From: Saururus chinensis
Lineage: Eukaryota > Streptophyta > Magnoliopsida > Piperales > Saururaceae
Length of the DNA: 64,000 nt
Reading direction: 5' to 3'
NCBI GenBank assembly: GCA_035235625.1
Contig: CP141146.1
Span: 13,758,501-13,822,500, forward strand
The translations under genes were made by a program, and so were the position numbers. Below the pieces are notes generated by a model. It was not told the DNA's origin. It saw only the letters and a list, made by a program, of their open reading frames with translations, and did not search any database. Below are positions 11,301 through 23,109 of this stretch, one piece after another (positions within the stretch are counted from its first letter, which is position 1; every line of letters starts with the position of its first letter).

Positions 11301-14300
11301 CACATACATATCATATGCATCACAACGTGGCATAATTCATTCTCTTACATCATGCAAACGGGTCATGATTTAATATCCAAAACATGGAATCATATGATCC
11401 TAGCATGCTGCTAATCATTCAAAGCATGTTATCATGAAATTACGAGTTCAAAGCTCCCCTACCTCGTAATCATGACGTTTGATGGCGAGCATACGATGGT
11501 GGTGACATCGGTGGTGGAGTTGGCGGCCAAAAGCTTTTCCTAGCCAAGAGAGTTGATGTCCCGAGGGTTTAGGAAACACCGGAAGCACTCACGGCCAAAA
11601 GGGGTGACACATGTCAATGTGGACAATCCGCGATCCACGGCGGCACACTACAGGCAGTCGGGAGGAAGGTCGTGCGAACGAGTGGCAGGTGCGACCGAAT
11701 GTCCAGGTGTACACTAAAATTCGACCGGTGTTTGAACCATACACAACTGGTCACAAGACATCGAAATCGGTCGTGAACAGTACCCAATGGCGTCGATTTC
11801 GTGTTTACCAGGGCCCACATAAGGGCGGAGGGTGTGGGCAACACTCAAGGACGGAGGAGAGGTAATGGAGGACTCCGATGTCAACTCCAGATGATGGCAG
11901 AGCCATCTGACGGTCGGGCGGCGCCAAAGCGGCACCAATACCCTAACCCGCATGCGTAGCTACTTGCACACGTGGCCAAAGGGAGGGGGAGAGTGCTAGA
12001 CGGTGTCAGCCCAAGACTCGGAAAGGCGGTAGGGCCATGCCCAAGGGCAGAGACCAACAATACGGCCTTTGCCATTTCCATGCCGAGGCAGGCCGACTAG
12101 AGGCCAATCGGCGTTTGTCGAGATAGTACGGTGGCGCTCTAAGTGGCGCGGTCAAACACATATCATTGGCAGAGGGGGAACCTGCCTCATGCTGAAGAAG
12201 AGGGGCGGTGCCGCACTAAGGCGGCCAGCCATCTCTAGGCTGAAACCCACCACACTAAGTGGTCCAAAGGGTGTTCGGCATCCAACGATGCTTGATAGCC
12301 CAAAACGGGTGAAAAACCCTAAGGGCACAACGACGAGCAGGGGTTACCAATGGCTCTAGACAGCTCCATCGTGGCCCTAGCGGCTAGTCGGAGCTAGGTC
12401 CGGTGGAGGGTGAAGGCTGAATCAGTTCGGATGGGCCGTCCCAAGGCCATCGCCAGGCCGGGGTGGAGCCCACAACGACCGGGCTGGCATCACCAGTCAA
12501 CGACAGCGGCGACAACTCACCGAAGAATCAAAACACAATAGGGTACAAATCGGACTGGGCAGAGCGGCCAAGGGGGCGGCCGAGCTGGCTGGGGGTCGGC
12601 CTTGTGATCCCCGGCCCGTGGCTGGCCAAATGGAGGCCGGGCAAAGCCCACTGCGGCCGTCCGGTAACTACCGGCCAGTGGCGGCGATGCAAAATCAAGA
12701 TACAAAGAGAGAGCAGAGTGGGGCTAACCGGAGGAATCCGAGTGGGGGAGCCAACGGGACTGGGCAGGATGACGGCCTTGCCGTCGCCGGCTCGTGGTTG
12801 GCCGGACGAAGGACGGGCGGAGCCCACCGGCCACCGTCGGTGCTGCCACAGCACCAAACAGAGATGGAGCAGAGAGATCGACGGAACAGGGGAGAGGCGG
12901 AGCGGAGGCCGGGGCGGCGGAGGAGGACCACTGGGGCCGAGATAGGTGGTCCCTCATCGTCGCCGGCCCAAAGTGGGGCCATGGCCGGCCGGTCGGGCCT
13001 TGCCGGCCCATGGCGGCGGCGGAATAAACAAAACAGAGAGGAAGGGGGCTCACTGGGGGAGGAGGCGGCGCGGCCGTGGGGGCCGGGACGGTGGCCCCCC
13101 TGTCGTCGCACGGCCGGGGCGGAGCCAGTGGCGGTGGCCCTGCGGCCAGCGGCGGCTGGGACAAAGAGAAGCCGGAAGGGGGGGGACAACACACTGTTCA
13201 CTCCAGAGGATTCTGGATTGGGCTCGGCCGAACCCAAGCCCGATCCTTCCCTTTTTATTTTATTTATTTTTTCTTTTTTTTCCCCTTTCTTCTCCCTTAT
13301 CTCTGCACTTTCATTCTTTGTCGATTTTTTGCGCCGGAACACGCGTCCAGGCTCGTGGCCTACGATGAACCCGACACCCGACTCTACGGTTATGAATACC
13401 GAAGTCACATACACCGAAGCATCATATTTTTCTACCGAAAAATAGCAGAAAAATCACAGAAAATCGTAGAAAATTCTGGGACATTACAGTCACCTCGGCT
13501 AAATCGAGTTCAATTGTTTCTTCTGACCGGTGATTTTGCCGCAGCCAACATCAGCCAGCGGATAGCCGTGAAGCCGGCTTGTCCCAATGATGATAAGGGG
13601 GTGCCATTCCTAGCCTCCCTTGCATGCCTTATGGCAAAAACATATGCCCCCTAGCTTCGGGGTATGCCTCTGATCGATGTCGAGTGACCCACCCTAGCCT
13701 AGGGCCGACCTGTCCCGCATGACATCGCGTGGACTTGGGCCGTATGTTCGATCGACGTGGGCTTTGCTCCAGCCTAGTGACATCAAGGGCCAACAATTCT
13801 GGCCCGATTCTACCTCTGCACCCCCACTTTTGTTACGCATGACCAAAAGCTAGGGGAACAAGTTCCCGAATTCCTATTCTTCCAAGGGGAAGTAATATTG
13901 TCAGCCTTTAGAATCAACCCATTAAAGGCTTGACCGATGTCCTGCCCATATCCTCCACTGTAAGCCGTGCTTGATGCACAACCATTTGTACGATGATTTG
14001 GTTGTGGGCAGTGTTTAGAAATGACCCCGCCTTTGTCGGCCACCTACATAGGGCCTTAGTGCCTCAACGTGTGTTTATGGAACAACTCCACCATAGGCAA
14101 TATGACTGTTAAAGCCCTATGTCTCTCTTATGTCCGTGAGTACGTAACCAAGCCCTCTGCTATGTTGTGAGGCTTCAACAATGAGGAATTGTTGCCTCTG
14201 GATGTAGTCTGCAGTCTCTTTCAACGTTTGTGGCCAACAAGTGTTTTAAAATGTTGGCCGACCTTCAATTAGCCACCTCCTATTCTGTGGTCACTCTTGC

Positions 14301-16047
14301 CATCCCAAGTGGCACGACCTTGTGTCTAGCTGCCCTAGTGTGCCCAGTCTTGTGCTTTGAGTGAAATTAATCTAACCTTATTGAGATTAATTTCAACATT
14401 TCTAAAAATCCTCAGGACAACAACTCTCTCATTACAATACTTTTGGCCGCCGATTTTGCCATCAACACTGCCACCGTAGTGTGCTCGCCATCAAATTTGC
14501 TTGGATTACAAGGTAGGGGACCTTGAACACGTAATTTCATGATAGCATGCTTTGATTGTGTAGTGGCATGCTAGGAGTTTATAATTTAATATTTTGCATG
14601 ATAAATGCTGACTAAATGAGTATGTTTTATGTATATGAATTGTGTGTATGTTAGTGACAACTAAGGGTACAATAGTAAGTTGTTATGAATTATGTTTATG
14701 TGATCTGAGCGTGTGATAGATCTTAGTTTGTGGGCTGGTGGACTTTGGTCGATGGGCACAATTATGGGCGTTTGATTGTAAGTTTGTCGAAGGGGTATTT
14801 CAAGGATTATGATGTGGAAATTACAACAGTATGTCGGACGAGGAAATACTTATGAATGACGGGCGAAGGTTGGACTTTATGAGATTGGAGGATCAGTTCG
14901 GTTTGAGTTGGAAGGTACGATGGAGCTATGAGCAAGAGACTTAGGGAATGTAGGAATTTTGAAGACTTAAGATTCAGCGCTCCTTTGGGGGCTTGTGAGT
15001 TAGTAAGAGATAATAACATAATTGTACACACATAATATACGAAATAAGAATTGTAATGAAAGAATAATGAGTAAGGAATTAGTAAGGGTTTGATGACGGG
15101 ACTTTGGTTTAAAGGATTCTATTTGAGGAGTTCGAGTAAGACGTTTTGGTTTTAAGGAGGACGGTACAAGATGAAAGGCTGTAAGGGTAAGAGTGAGTTA
15201 TAAGTATGATTGGATTAGTTAAGTTGGAGTATGTTACCCTTGTGGACTAAGGCTTCAAAACTGGCCTAGTTCTAGCTTGGTTGGTTGAAGAATGTAAGAT
15301 GGAAGTAGTTCTGAACATAATTACAAATGCATAAGTTACCCAATATGAACTTGAATGGTAAGTAACCCTAATTCGATAATATTGTGAGTTTGAGACTGAG
15401 GGTTTTGATAGATTAAGTTCCGTTTTTATGCCAGTCGATCAGTAATCTACTGAGCGTCCTTCCTAGTCTAGCCATGGTGTTATCCTGCAGGATTTGGTCT
15501 TGGTGCTGTATTTCAGCCTAGCCATTTGATGCTCTATTGAGAGTGCTGTAAGTTTTCACCCTTCGTGGGCTCTGTATGTTTTCTGCCTAAAGATGACACT
15601 GTATGTTCTGCCCAAGAGTGGCACTATAAGATTCCTGCCCAATAGTGGCACCGTATATTTTCCGCCCTTAGTTAACACTATATGGCCCCAAAGAGTGGGC
15701 ATTTCTGTGTTCAAGTAAGTAGTATCATAGATCTACTCTTACCTGTTTGATCTTGTGCCCCATGAGCATAGGCGTGCCTTACCTCCAGAAAGGTCCATGG
15801 CGTCTAGTTACTCCCTGGAGGTTAAGGTGACGCCCCAGTGACATTCTTTTCCTTTTAGACGCTGGAGCTTATTAATTGTAATGAGCTTCAATTGCCAATA
15901 GCATGTGTACGATAGTAAGAGTAAGTTGTACGTTTCGGATTTTGAGTAAGTTGTACGCGTAAGAATTAGAGTAAGTGTAAGTGTAAGCTTCTATGGAAAA
16001 CAGTAAGAGTAAGTTCATACGAGTAAGGTCATATGAGTCTATGTAAG

Positions 16048-17903
16048 TGTAACACCCCGACCCAAAAAACCCGACCTGGACCGGGGGTTAGTTCGGAAGA
16101 TAGAATTAGAGTGTATTAAATAAATAGAAAAATTAAAACCGACTGAGTTTTTACGTCCTGTTGTGCGTAGATTGGAACAAACCTAATTTTATAACTAATT
16201 TGGATTGGGCCAACATTATCGTACCGTTGGTTGCCTACATATGCATTGAATACCATCTCTGACGTTATTCCAATACGATCGGATCTGAACGTAGTTCTGC
16301 CTAACGGCTAATACATGCATTAGGCATCACAAAATCATATAGGTTAAAATATGTATATCTTTATATCCGAATAATCATTCGAAATCAAACGAAAATCTTA
16401 TAAATCGTCAGAGTCAAACAGAAGCCAATAAATCGGTAAAATACACATCTCACATAGATGAGCAGAACACTAACAAAACACACGTCCTACTCTATCATAG
16501 AGAGGAGCAGAACACACTATAGAGCATGTTGGATCATATCAGATCATATCAGATTTTATCCGACCATAACGGTCATATCAGATCGGAGTATGTCAAATCA
16601 CAATAGAGCATTTCAGAATAATTCAGATCACAACAGAATAAATCAAAGTAGATTAAATAGGAACATATCAGCATATATCAGATTAGCAAATTATATATCT
16701 TAATTAATATGTTACTCATTAAGATGTGCATTTGTATAAATCATATTAAACTAGTAGGTCAGAAAAGTGTACTCCCCTGCGGTTCCAGGAGTGGCCACGT
16801 TCGGAGTTACTCGTTTTCTTAGGGCGTCCTCCATTTCATGTCTTGAAAAGGAGGGCAAAACCTCCTCTAACTTCGGAACACTTTACCCTTCCCGCGCCTG
16901 TAGGTGGCAGATAGAACCTCCCCTTACTTTACCCTTTCCATGCCCGTAGACGGTGGACATAACCTCCCCTTACTTTACCCTTTCCATGCCCGTAAACGGT
17001 GGACATAACCTCCCCTTACTTTACCCTTTTCGCGCTTGTAGTCGGTGGACAGAACCTCCCCTTCCATTGAGTCATTTTACCCTTCCCGTGCCCGTAGGCG
17101 GCGGACAGAACCTCTCCTTGCCCCGAAATGTTTCCTCTATATAGAGTTTCCAACTCGAAGAATGGACACTTCCATTGCATAGAACACCATCGAATTAGCT
17201 AAGAACACTTTTTGAACGGAAGAAAACGGACTCAGAACGACTCCAGAAACTCCTCTAGAAGAATGAACGGAAATGAGATTTTATAGAAAAAGGCGTGCGG
17301 GCATATGGCGGAAGCCAGGATTCACCCGCACAAGCTCACGCCATGTGGCACTTTTTAAATGGGATGCGGAGATGATCGGTGCGCTTGTTAACGCGTTGCG
17401 AGCTGTCAGCTGTGCGATCACGCGGGGCCCGCGTTGCATGAACGGCAGCGATCTCACGGCACGGCGCGTCCCGCGGCTCGGCTCGGCTCCAACTCGGCTA
17501 GGCTAGCTGACGTCATCTATTCCGTCTTTTCTTAAATATTTTATTATTATTTTATTCAAATACAATTTAAACTTCAAAATGCAATAATTTCTTATCCCGA
17601 AGTCGGAATCGTGTGTTCTTAGTACCAATGAACTCATATCAATGAGCTCTTCAAAACTAGACCACACATGAGTAGGTTCTCTTGCACTTTTAAAGTAGGT
17701 TCTGCCCATATGACATGCTTCCCGAGGTCGTAACTTTCGTTCCCGACCTCCGATTCGTGTGTTTTTTGATTCGTTATGCTTGTTAGTTCAAGCTCTAACC
17801 AGATACGGGAGTGTTATCCATAATGCCTTTAAAATTTAATAAAAATTATATAATTACTACTAACCATTTTGGGTTAAGCGTAATTGAAACACGGGGTGCC
17901 ACA
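16048..17903 (-). mobile_element. 1.86-kb solo LTR (family of 37323-43942)
   Basis: It starts TGTAACACCCCGACCC and ends GGGGTGCCACA, with the 5-bp duplication GTAAG at 16043-16047 and 17904-17908. It shares the GGATTGGGCCAAC and GTAGTTCTGCCTAACGG blocks with the LTRs at 37323 and 41976, whose PBS and PPT show that this orientation corresponds to the minus strand. It is the youngest or second-youngest layer of the nest. No coding capacity. Confidence 0.85.
16885..17125. repeat. Tandem repeats of about 57 bp in the solo LTR
   Basis: The unit containing GGTGGACATAACCTCCCCTT and TTTACCCTTTCC recurs four to five times with small changes. The related LTRs at about 38340-38480 and 42880-43030 hold fewer, more diverged copies, so the array expanded within this LTR. 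Confidence 0.75.
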
Positions 17904-18634
17904 GTAAGTCATATGAGAAAGCGTACAGTTGTATGAGTAAGATAGTAAGACTATGATTCAGAGTGTAAGTGTAAGTGTAAGAGTATGCTATAAGAGTAAG
18001 TGTAAGTTCAGCCAGTACGATCGTATGTGTGTAACACTTTATTTATGTTTCATATTTTCTTGCTTCATGTGTAGTTGCATGAATGCATCTATGTATGAAC
18101 TTACGAAGTTCATTGATTTATTTCCCTTACTTGGTATTTTTATACTGGGTATTTTCCTACTGAGTGTGAAATTACTCACCATATTTTTTTAGCCCTTCAT
18201 TCGGAGGCTTTTGCAGGTCGATCGATAACTTTTTGGACTAGACTATTCCCCGTGGTGGACTATTCTTCCTCGACCTAGAGTGTAGCGAAATCATAGTGAG
18301 GCTATGTGAATATTAGTGTCACGATCTCATGTATTGGTTAAGGTGAGAGAAATGTATTATTTTCTAGACTTGTGTATCTATATATGAATCAGAACACACA
18401 CTGTTGAAGAACTTGTACTCAGAAAGGCTTGAGATGTATTTGTTTACTTTATTATTTTCATTTCGGGTCATGCCTGAGAATGTTAATTTTGGAATATGAT
18501 GAATTAATTTATGAAAATTATTTTCACACGTTTTGAATTTTGTTGGTTCTTTTGATTTACATCTGTATTTCAAAATAAAATATTTGTAAGATTTTCAATT
18601 AAATGTAAGGAAACACCTCGGGCATGACAGTCTA

Positions 18635-18994
18635 TCCACAATTTTAAAAACCGGCCCAGCTCGGACCAGCCGAACTCAATTAGGTATGTAAGTCGGAAAG
18701 GCCGGGTTTTTCGGGTCAGAGGTATTAATGGCTCGCCTTGGTGAACTGCGGCCCGCTAACTCGGACCGGATCGGTCCACATGGGTTATGTTAAAAAAAAT
18801 TGCGAGCTCGACTCTTCCTCTCTTCAGATCAGTAGACTGTGTTTTCGAGAGAGGCGTGCATTTGAGCCGTGAGGTTGCTATCGTCACATTTTGATGTCCA
18901 CTCCACCGTCCAAGAAGCTTTCCAGTATCCACGCCTCTGGTCGTGATTCCACTTGGAGGCTTGGAGCACTGGTACTATTTCGTGATGCCTTATA
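18635..18994. other. No gene recognised
   Basis: This region continues the sequence that the outer LTR interrupted (pre-insertion site at 7877/18635). Its first part is rich in CGGACC/GGCCGG motifs. I see no open frame, repeat end or RNA gene. Confidence 0.4.
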
Positions 18995-19575
18995 AGCAAT
19001 TGTTATTATACACTAGTGTAAATAACCCTAGAGCTATCCATTAATACCTCATGTCTCATATCATAGGTATTTGATGGTTTCTCCTTAGCAGTTCCACATG
19101 ACATGATTACCTAAGAGTGTTTCTAACGCTAAGTCAACAAAAAACCATTCAAATGAAATTTCAAAATATTGCATATTTAAAATCAAAATTTGTATCAAAT
19201 TGATCCATTTAATTGTGCTAGAACATTACACTCTCGTAGAGAAATCATTTGCTTTGATACCATTTGTAACACCTTGGGTCTACGGGCACCTTAAATTCAA
19301 GGGTTGTATCCGGCTCAAGGGTCAAAGTATCATAATAAAAATTATTTTCTTTTAAAACATTAGGATGATCTATGTGCAAGAGCGGTAACTATCCTTAGAC
19401 AATAGTTTTGAAAAGATAAAAAAAATATAATTATTATTATTTTATGGATTGGGCCAACAACGTCATGGTGTTGGTTGCCTATATACATATTAAATAACAT
19501 CTTCAATGTTACTCTAATAAGATTGGACTTAGATGTAGTTTTGCCTAACAACTAAGGCTATTTAATAACAAAAAA
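18995..19575 (-). mobile_element. LTR-element remnant: internal edge, primer-binding site, partial LTR
   Basis: At 18995-19070 the ACACTAGTGTAAAT and TACCTCATGTCTCATA blocks match the internal region of the 37323-43942 element (about 40565-40620). At about 19245-19265 the sequence GATACCATT lies directly before TGTAACACC. On the minus strand that is an LTR end followed by AATGGTATCAAAGC, a tRNA-Met-type primer-binding site. The LTR then continues to about 19560 with GGATTGGGCCAAC and is truncated. It is an old, diverged relative. Confidence 0.65.
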
Positions 19576-21850
19576 TATTATACATACAATACTTAAGTAT
19601 TTTTTTAACAAAGATGTACTCAAATGTGAAAGTTGATGTAGAAAAACAAATTCTGCAAATATAATAAATCATTCATTCATGGAATCTAATAAATCATTCA
19701 CATAATAGCATAAATCATTCATTTATCACTAGTAAAATAATATTTATTAAATGAGTTTGTCAATACTCTAGATATGATTTCATTGGAATTCAACCCGTGA
19801 ATCATCTGAGTAAATTACACTTGCATACAAATATATATTTTCAAAAACATCACAAACTTTAAGAAAATTTGAAATCTACAGTCCTTTTCTTTATTTCATA
19901 CACATGTTAATAATTAACTAAATAATTAAGAATATAATACAAAAATTAAGGTTGTCACAATTTCTTATATTTTTTAGATGCTTAAGTGCACATATTAAAG
20001 AAGATACAATTACATAATATGTTGTATTATTGCCCATTTTACTAAAGTAAATCTCCCAACTGCAAATTGCCAACTGCCAATTATAAGAGGTGCGAGCTGC
20101 CATTAATGCAGGCCTTAGGTTTGTTAGGTACTTGAAAAAGCTCTAAATCGAGTAATAATAAAACCCATTATTGATAATAACTAATTGAATATGTTTTTAA
20201 GTTTAATTTTTAAATTTGAAGATTGTAAAGAAAGAAAATCTAAAATTCATATGGCTTCCATGTTTTAAAATGTCATTAGTTGAGCTATAACATGTTTTGG
20301 AATTAATGGAGGTTATGATCAAACAAAATCTAGCTTGGTTAGAGCCACAACGACCAAAAGGGTTGCAACTTTTGTTATGGCAGGGTTAGTCATGTGAAGT
20401 CCCACTAAATGCCAAAAATGAGGAAGGAGAGGAGAAGGAGAAGGAAAAAAAGAGGACAAAGGCATGGAGGCAGAAGTGAAGTCGAAGGATGAGTTAGAGA
20501 AGGCAGTGGCAACAATAGCAGGTTGGAAGTGGAAAGAGGTTGAGAGGCAGAGAGGAGGTTAGATATATTTAGTTAAGTGGGTTAATCGAGATGAAGTAGA
20601 AGAAAAATAAAGAGGGGTTAATTAGGAAATTGTATGTAACATGTCTATCCTCTTACATTTGCATGTCTATTTGCGACATTATGCAAGTTTTGTGCACATT
20701 TAGAGCATTATGTAAGTTACGGAGTCTATTTATATTAAATGACCTCTAAAAAATGACTTGGCTTTAGAATTCATGATTTACTAGTGAAAGTGCACCTGCA
20801 TAGCACGTGCTCTAATAGGGACAATAACAGATTAATGGCAGTAGGAGTAGTAGTTATTGCATGTACAATGGCGCTGATAGCTTAGCAAAATTAATTTTAT
20901 TTCTATCTCAGTATTACCAAAGCAAACATTAATGTCTGATTAGAAATCAAAGCTTAAAAGCTACCAGTAGCAATTCACCACCATGTTTTACACTTTGAAA
21001 AAATTGATCACAATGTGGGTGAAATATTCACCAGTATGTTATTCTACTTTAGCAAAACATATCTAATAGTGTACCAAAAAACAAATAAAAAAACATATAT
21101 TAAATTTTAACATAAAGAGAATTCCATCATGGCTGATAATTTTGCTTGTGATTCCTTTGCTTAATCTTCAGCTTCCACCTTGGGTACGGGTAGAAAGCTA
21201 AAAGAAGCAAGTTTCAGATGAGGGACCAAAATTTTTTGAATAATTTTGGCTTTTCTCCTCTACTTGTTTCCACTCTGTCCTATTTACGAATATTTACTAA
21301 CAGTTGCATTTACCTCCCCATAACCTCATTCCTCCACAACAAGTTCTATAGACTCATTTACGAAACTTGATTTACTGTTGTCCGTCTTTCACTTTAAAAA
21401 AAAATGTTGCTCTATGAAGTTTCAAACTTGCTCATCCTTTCTAAGATTTCAATTGTCTATGGTGTTCTGGGTGGTGGATGTAGCTCATGTGCATGGCTAA
21501 GCATGAAGTTTTAGCCACACCATCTGAGCAACGTATACTAATTTCCTTGCTACCATCTTCATTTTTTTATGCTAACCGTCATCTTTGTGGCTGCTGCAAT
21601 GACAAACAAGGCCTAGGCCTCTTTTATCATATGGAGTGCAAAGGGCAGGCAACGGTGGTAGGACACGCGAGGCAGATACGGTAGAAGTGAATCAACAGGC
21701 TAGAGAACGCTGGGTAAATATACTTTACTATGTCAAAGTGGACAAATAAAATAAAACAATCATAAGGCTTATTGAGTAGTTACACTCTAAAATATTTATC
21801 TTCGTAATAAAGTCTTTCTAGCATGAGCCAAAAATAAAATCTTAATCACA
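19576..21850. other. AT-rich intergenic stretch, no gene recognised
   Basis: There are no convincing coding exons or transposon termini. A purine-rich segment lies at about 20425-20560. The open frame at 21487-21684 has no recognisable domain or conserved neighbour and I do not call it. This is the least transposon-like stretch of the window, but I cannot assign it a function. Confidence 0.4.
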
Positions 21851-21924
21851 GTCGGATGTGAATCTGCTGGGGAGGTCTTCTCCCTCGGCACCCATTGGCC
21901 ACTAGTCATATATCGATACATCAT

Positions 21925-23085
21925 TTAGCCCACCCTCCCAAACAACAACCAAAAACATACTCTTTCAACCCCGTTAACACTGCGTTTTCCGTCATCTTGT
22001 AATTCAAACTTCAAGATGGAAACGAAGACGGCTCCGCGGGCTCTCGGATCTCCAACAACTAGTCTGCAAATCCTAATTAGTACCGGGCAATATTCTAAAC
22101 AGAAGTCTATCGATATTAATACTAGATTGTTTTTTGGCTAGGTAACGACGAAATACTTCATACAGTGGAAAATGCATGAAAGCAACTTTTTAATGGTAAT
22201 TTTTTATGTGGACTAGTACTCAATAAAATAATGGCTACATTTAATACAATTAAGCAGAAATTGTAGGCCCAAGTGGTCAGTTGGCATCACATTTTAAATC
22301 TATATTAATTGTAATGTTTTTTAAGAAATTAAAGCTTGAGCTGGTACCTGGAAATCTATCAACAAATTCTCTGGCTTCATGTCCCGGTGAATGACATGGT
22401 TCTCATTGCAGTAGATTAGAGCCCTTGTTAGACTGGCCATGTACTAGACAATAATACAAAAAGACTCCGATTCCACTTAAATGAGAATGAGAGGAAAACA
22501 AAATCAAATTAATAATTGGAAGAAGAAATCCACTATAGTGGCAGCGCTCTTCTCAGATAAACATCTGTGCTTCCTGAGCTACTTGTAGAGCTCCCCCCGG
22601 GTTGTGAATTCCAGAGTGAGGAAAATTCGCTCCTTATCATGGAACCAGCCGAAAAGGCTGAGGACGTTAGGGAGGTTAAGGCATTAACAATAGAGACGGC
22701 TCATGATAAGAGGGTTTATTCATGCCACCGTGACGCAGTCGAAAGGGAAGACCAACAGGAGAAATTTTCAATAGAAGCAGATCTGGACGTCGTCATTATC
22801 ATCCAAGGTGGATAGCGAGAGAGGTCTGGAGGAAGTCGAGGTGGGTTCCAGATCCGCCACTCGTTGATAGACTCAGGGCAGGGGTCAGAGCGGAAGATGG
22901 TGAGGAGGCGCTTCAGGCTCACCGACAGGTCTAGGGTTTCGGCTGGACCCAGAGCCTGCAGAACTATCCTCGTCCCTATCTTGAAGTTTGAATTACAAGA
23001 TGAAGATGACAGAAAGGGCAGTGTTAAACTGTTAATAGGGCTGAGAGAGTAATATTTTTGGTTGCTGTTTGGAAGGTGGACGTGT
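21925..23085. repeat. Inverted repeat bracketing the Aurora fragment
   Basis: The left arm (about 21925-22070) and right arm (about 22925-23085) are reverse complements with moderate divergence. Shared blocks include AACAACAACCAAAAA and CATCTTGTAATTCAAACTTC. The right arm lies just upstream of the Aurora fragment on its strand and may be its 5' UTR or first exon. The left arm is an inverted extra copy. The spacer is about 850 bp and contains the kinase exons. Confidence 0.7.
22340..22730 (-). pseudogene. Aurora-3-type kinase fragment
   Basis: Two exons on the minus strand encode recognisable Aurora-kinase pieces. The first (about 22700 down to 22540) gives [20 protein letters not shown] and then GELYK and LRKHRCLSEKSAAT. 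This matches the hinge and alpha-D region of plant Aurora 3, which reads roughly LYGWFHDNERIFLILEY and LSEKQAAT. The second (22444-22348) gives [19 protein letters not shown] followed by LLIDFQ, the catalytic-loop segment, ending at a GT donor. An intron of about 95 bp separates them, so it is not a processed copy. An in-frame TAG at 22579-22581 interrupts it, and the N-lobe, DFG and C-lobe exons are not found. It is a gene fragment, not a working mitotic kinase. Confidence 0.8.
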
Positions 23086-23109
23086 TAATACATGACTGGT
23101 AAAGCTCCC

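Larger units (their letters stand above)
9006..13488 (-). mobile_element. 4.48-kb solo LTR nested in the outer LTR
   Basis: It starts TGTAACGCCCAAGAT and ends GGGACATTACA, flanked by the 5-bp duplication GTCAC at 9001-9005 and 13489-13493. It belongs to the same family as its host LTR but lies in the opposite orientation. The 4.48-kb size is long for an LTR. Its middle and right part (about 11900-13220) is very GC-rich and gives many overlapping open frames on both strands, which I treat as compositional artefacts. It has no internal domain, so the element was reduced by LTR-LTR recombination. Confidence 0.85.
7883..18629 (+). mobile_element. Solo LTR of a long-LTR retroelement, split by two nested LTRs
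   Basis: The outer LTR starts TGTAACATCCCCG at 7883 and ends GGGCATGACA at 18629, with the 5-bp target duplication GTCTA at 7878-7882 and 18630-18634. Removing the two inserts (9006-13488 and 16048-17903, each with its own duplication) leaves about 4.4 kb. It is the reverse complement of the same family as 9006-13488. A TATA-like AATATATAAAAA at about 8129-8140 suggests that the plus strand is sense. It is a solo LTR with no internal coding region. Open frames at 8148-9039 lie in GC-rich LTR sequence and are not credible genes. Confidence 0.85.

Noticed and set aside
12463-13654. Long overlapping open frames on both strands (up to 275 codons)
   Set aside because: They sit in the GC-rich half of a solo LTR with exact target duplications; the frames are Arg/Gly/Pro-rich, occur on both strands and have no domain.
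21487-21684. 65-codon frame in the intergenic stretch
   Set aside because: No recognisable motif, splice partner or duplicate copy; length is within chance expectation.
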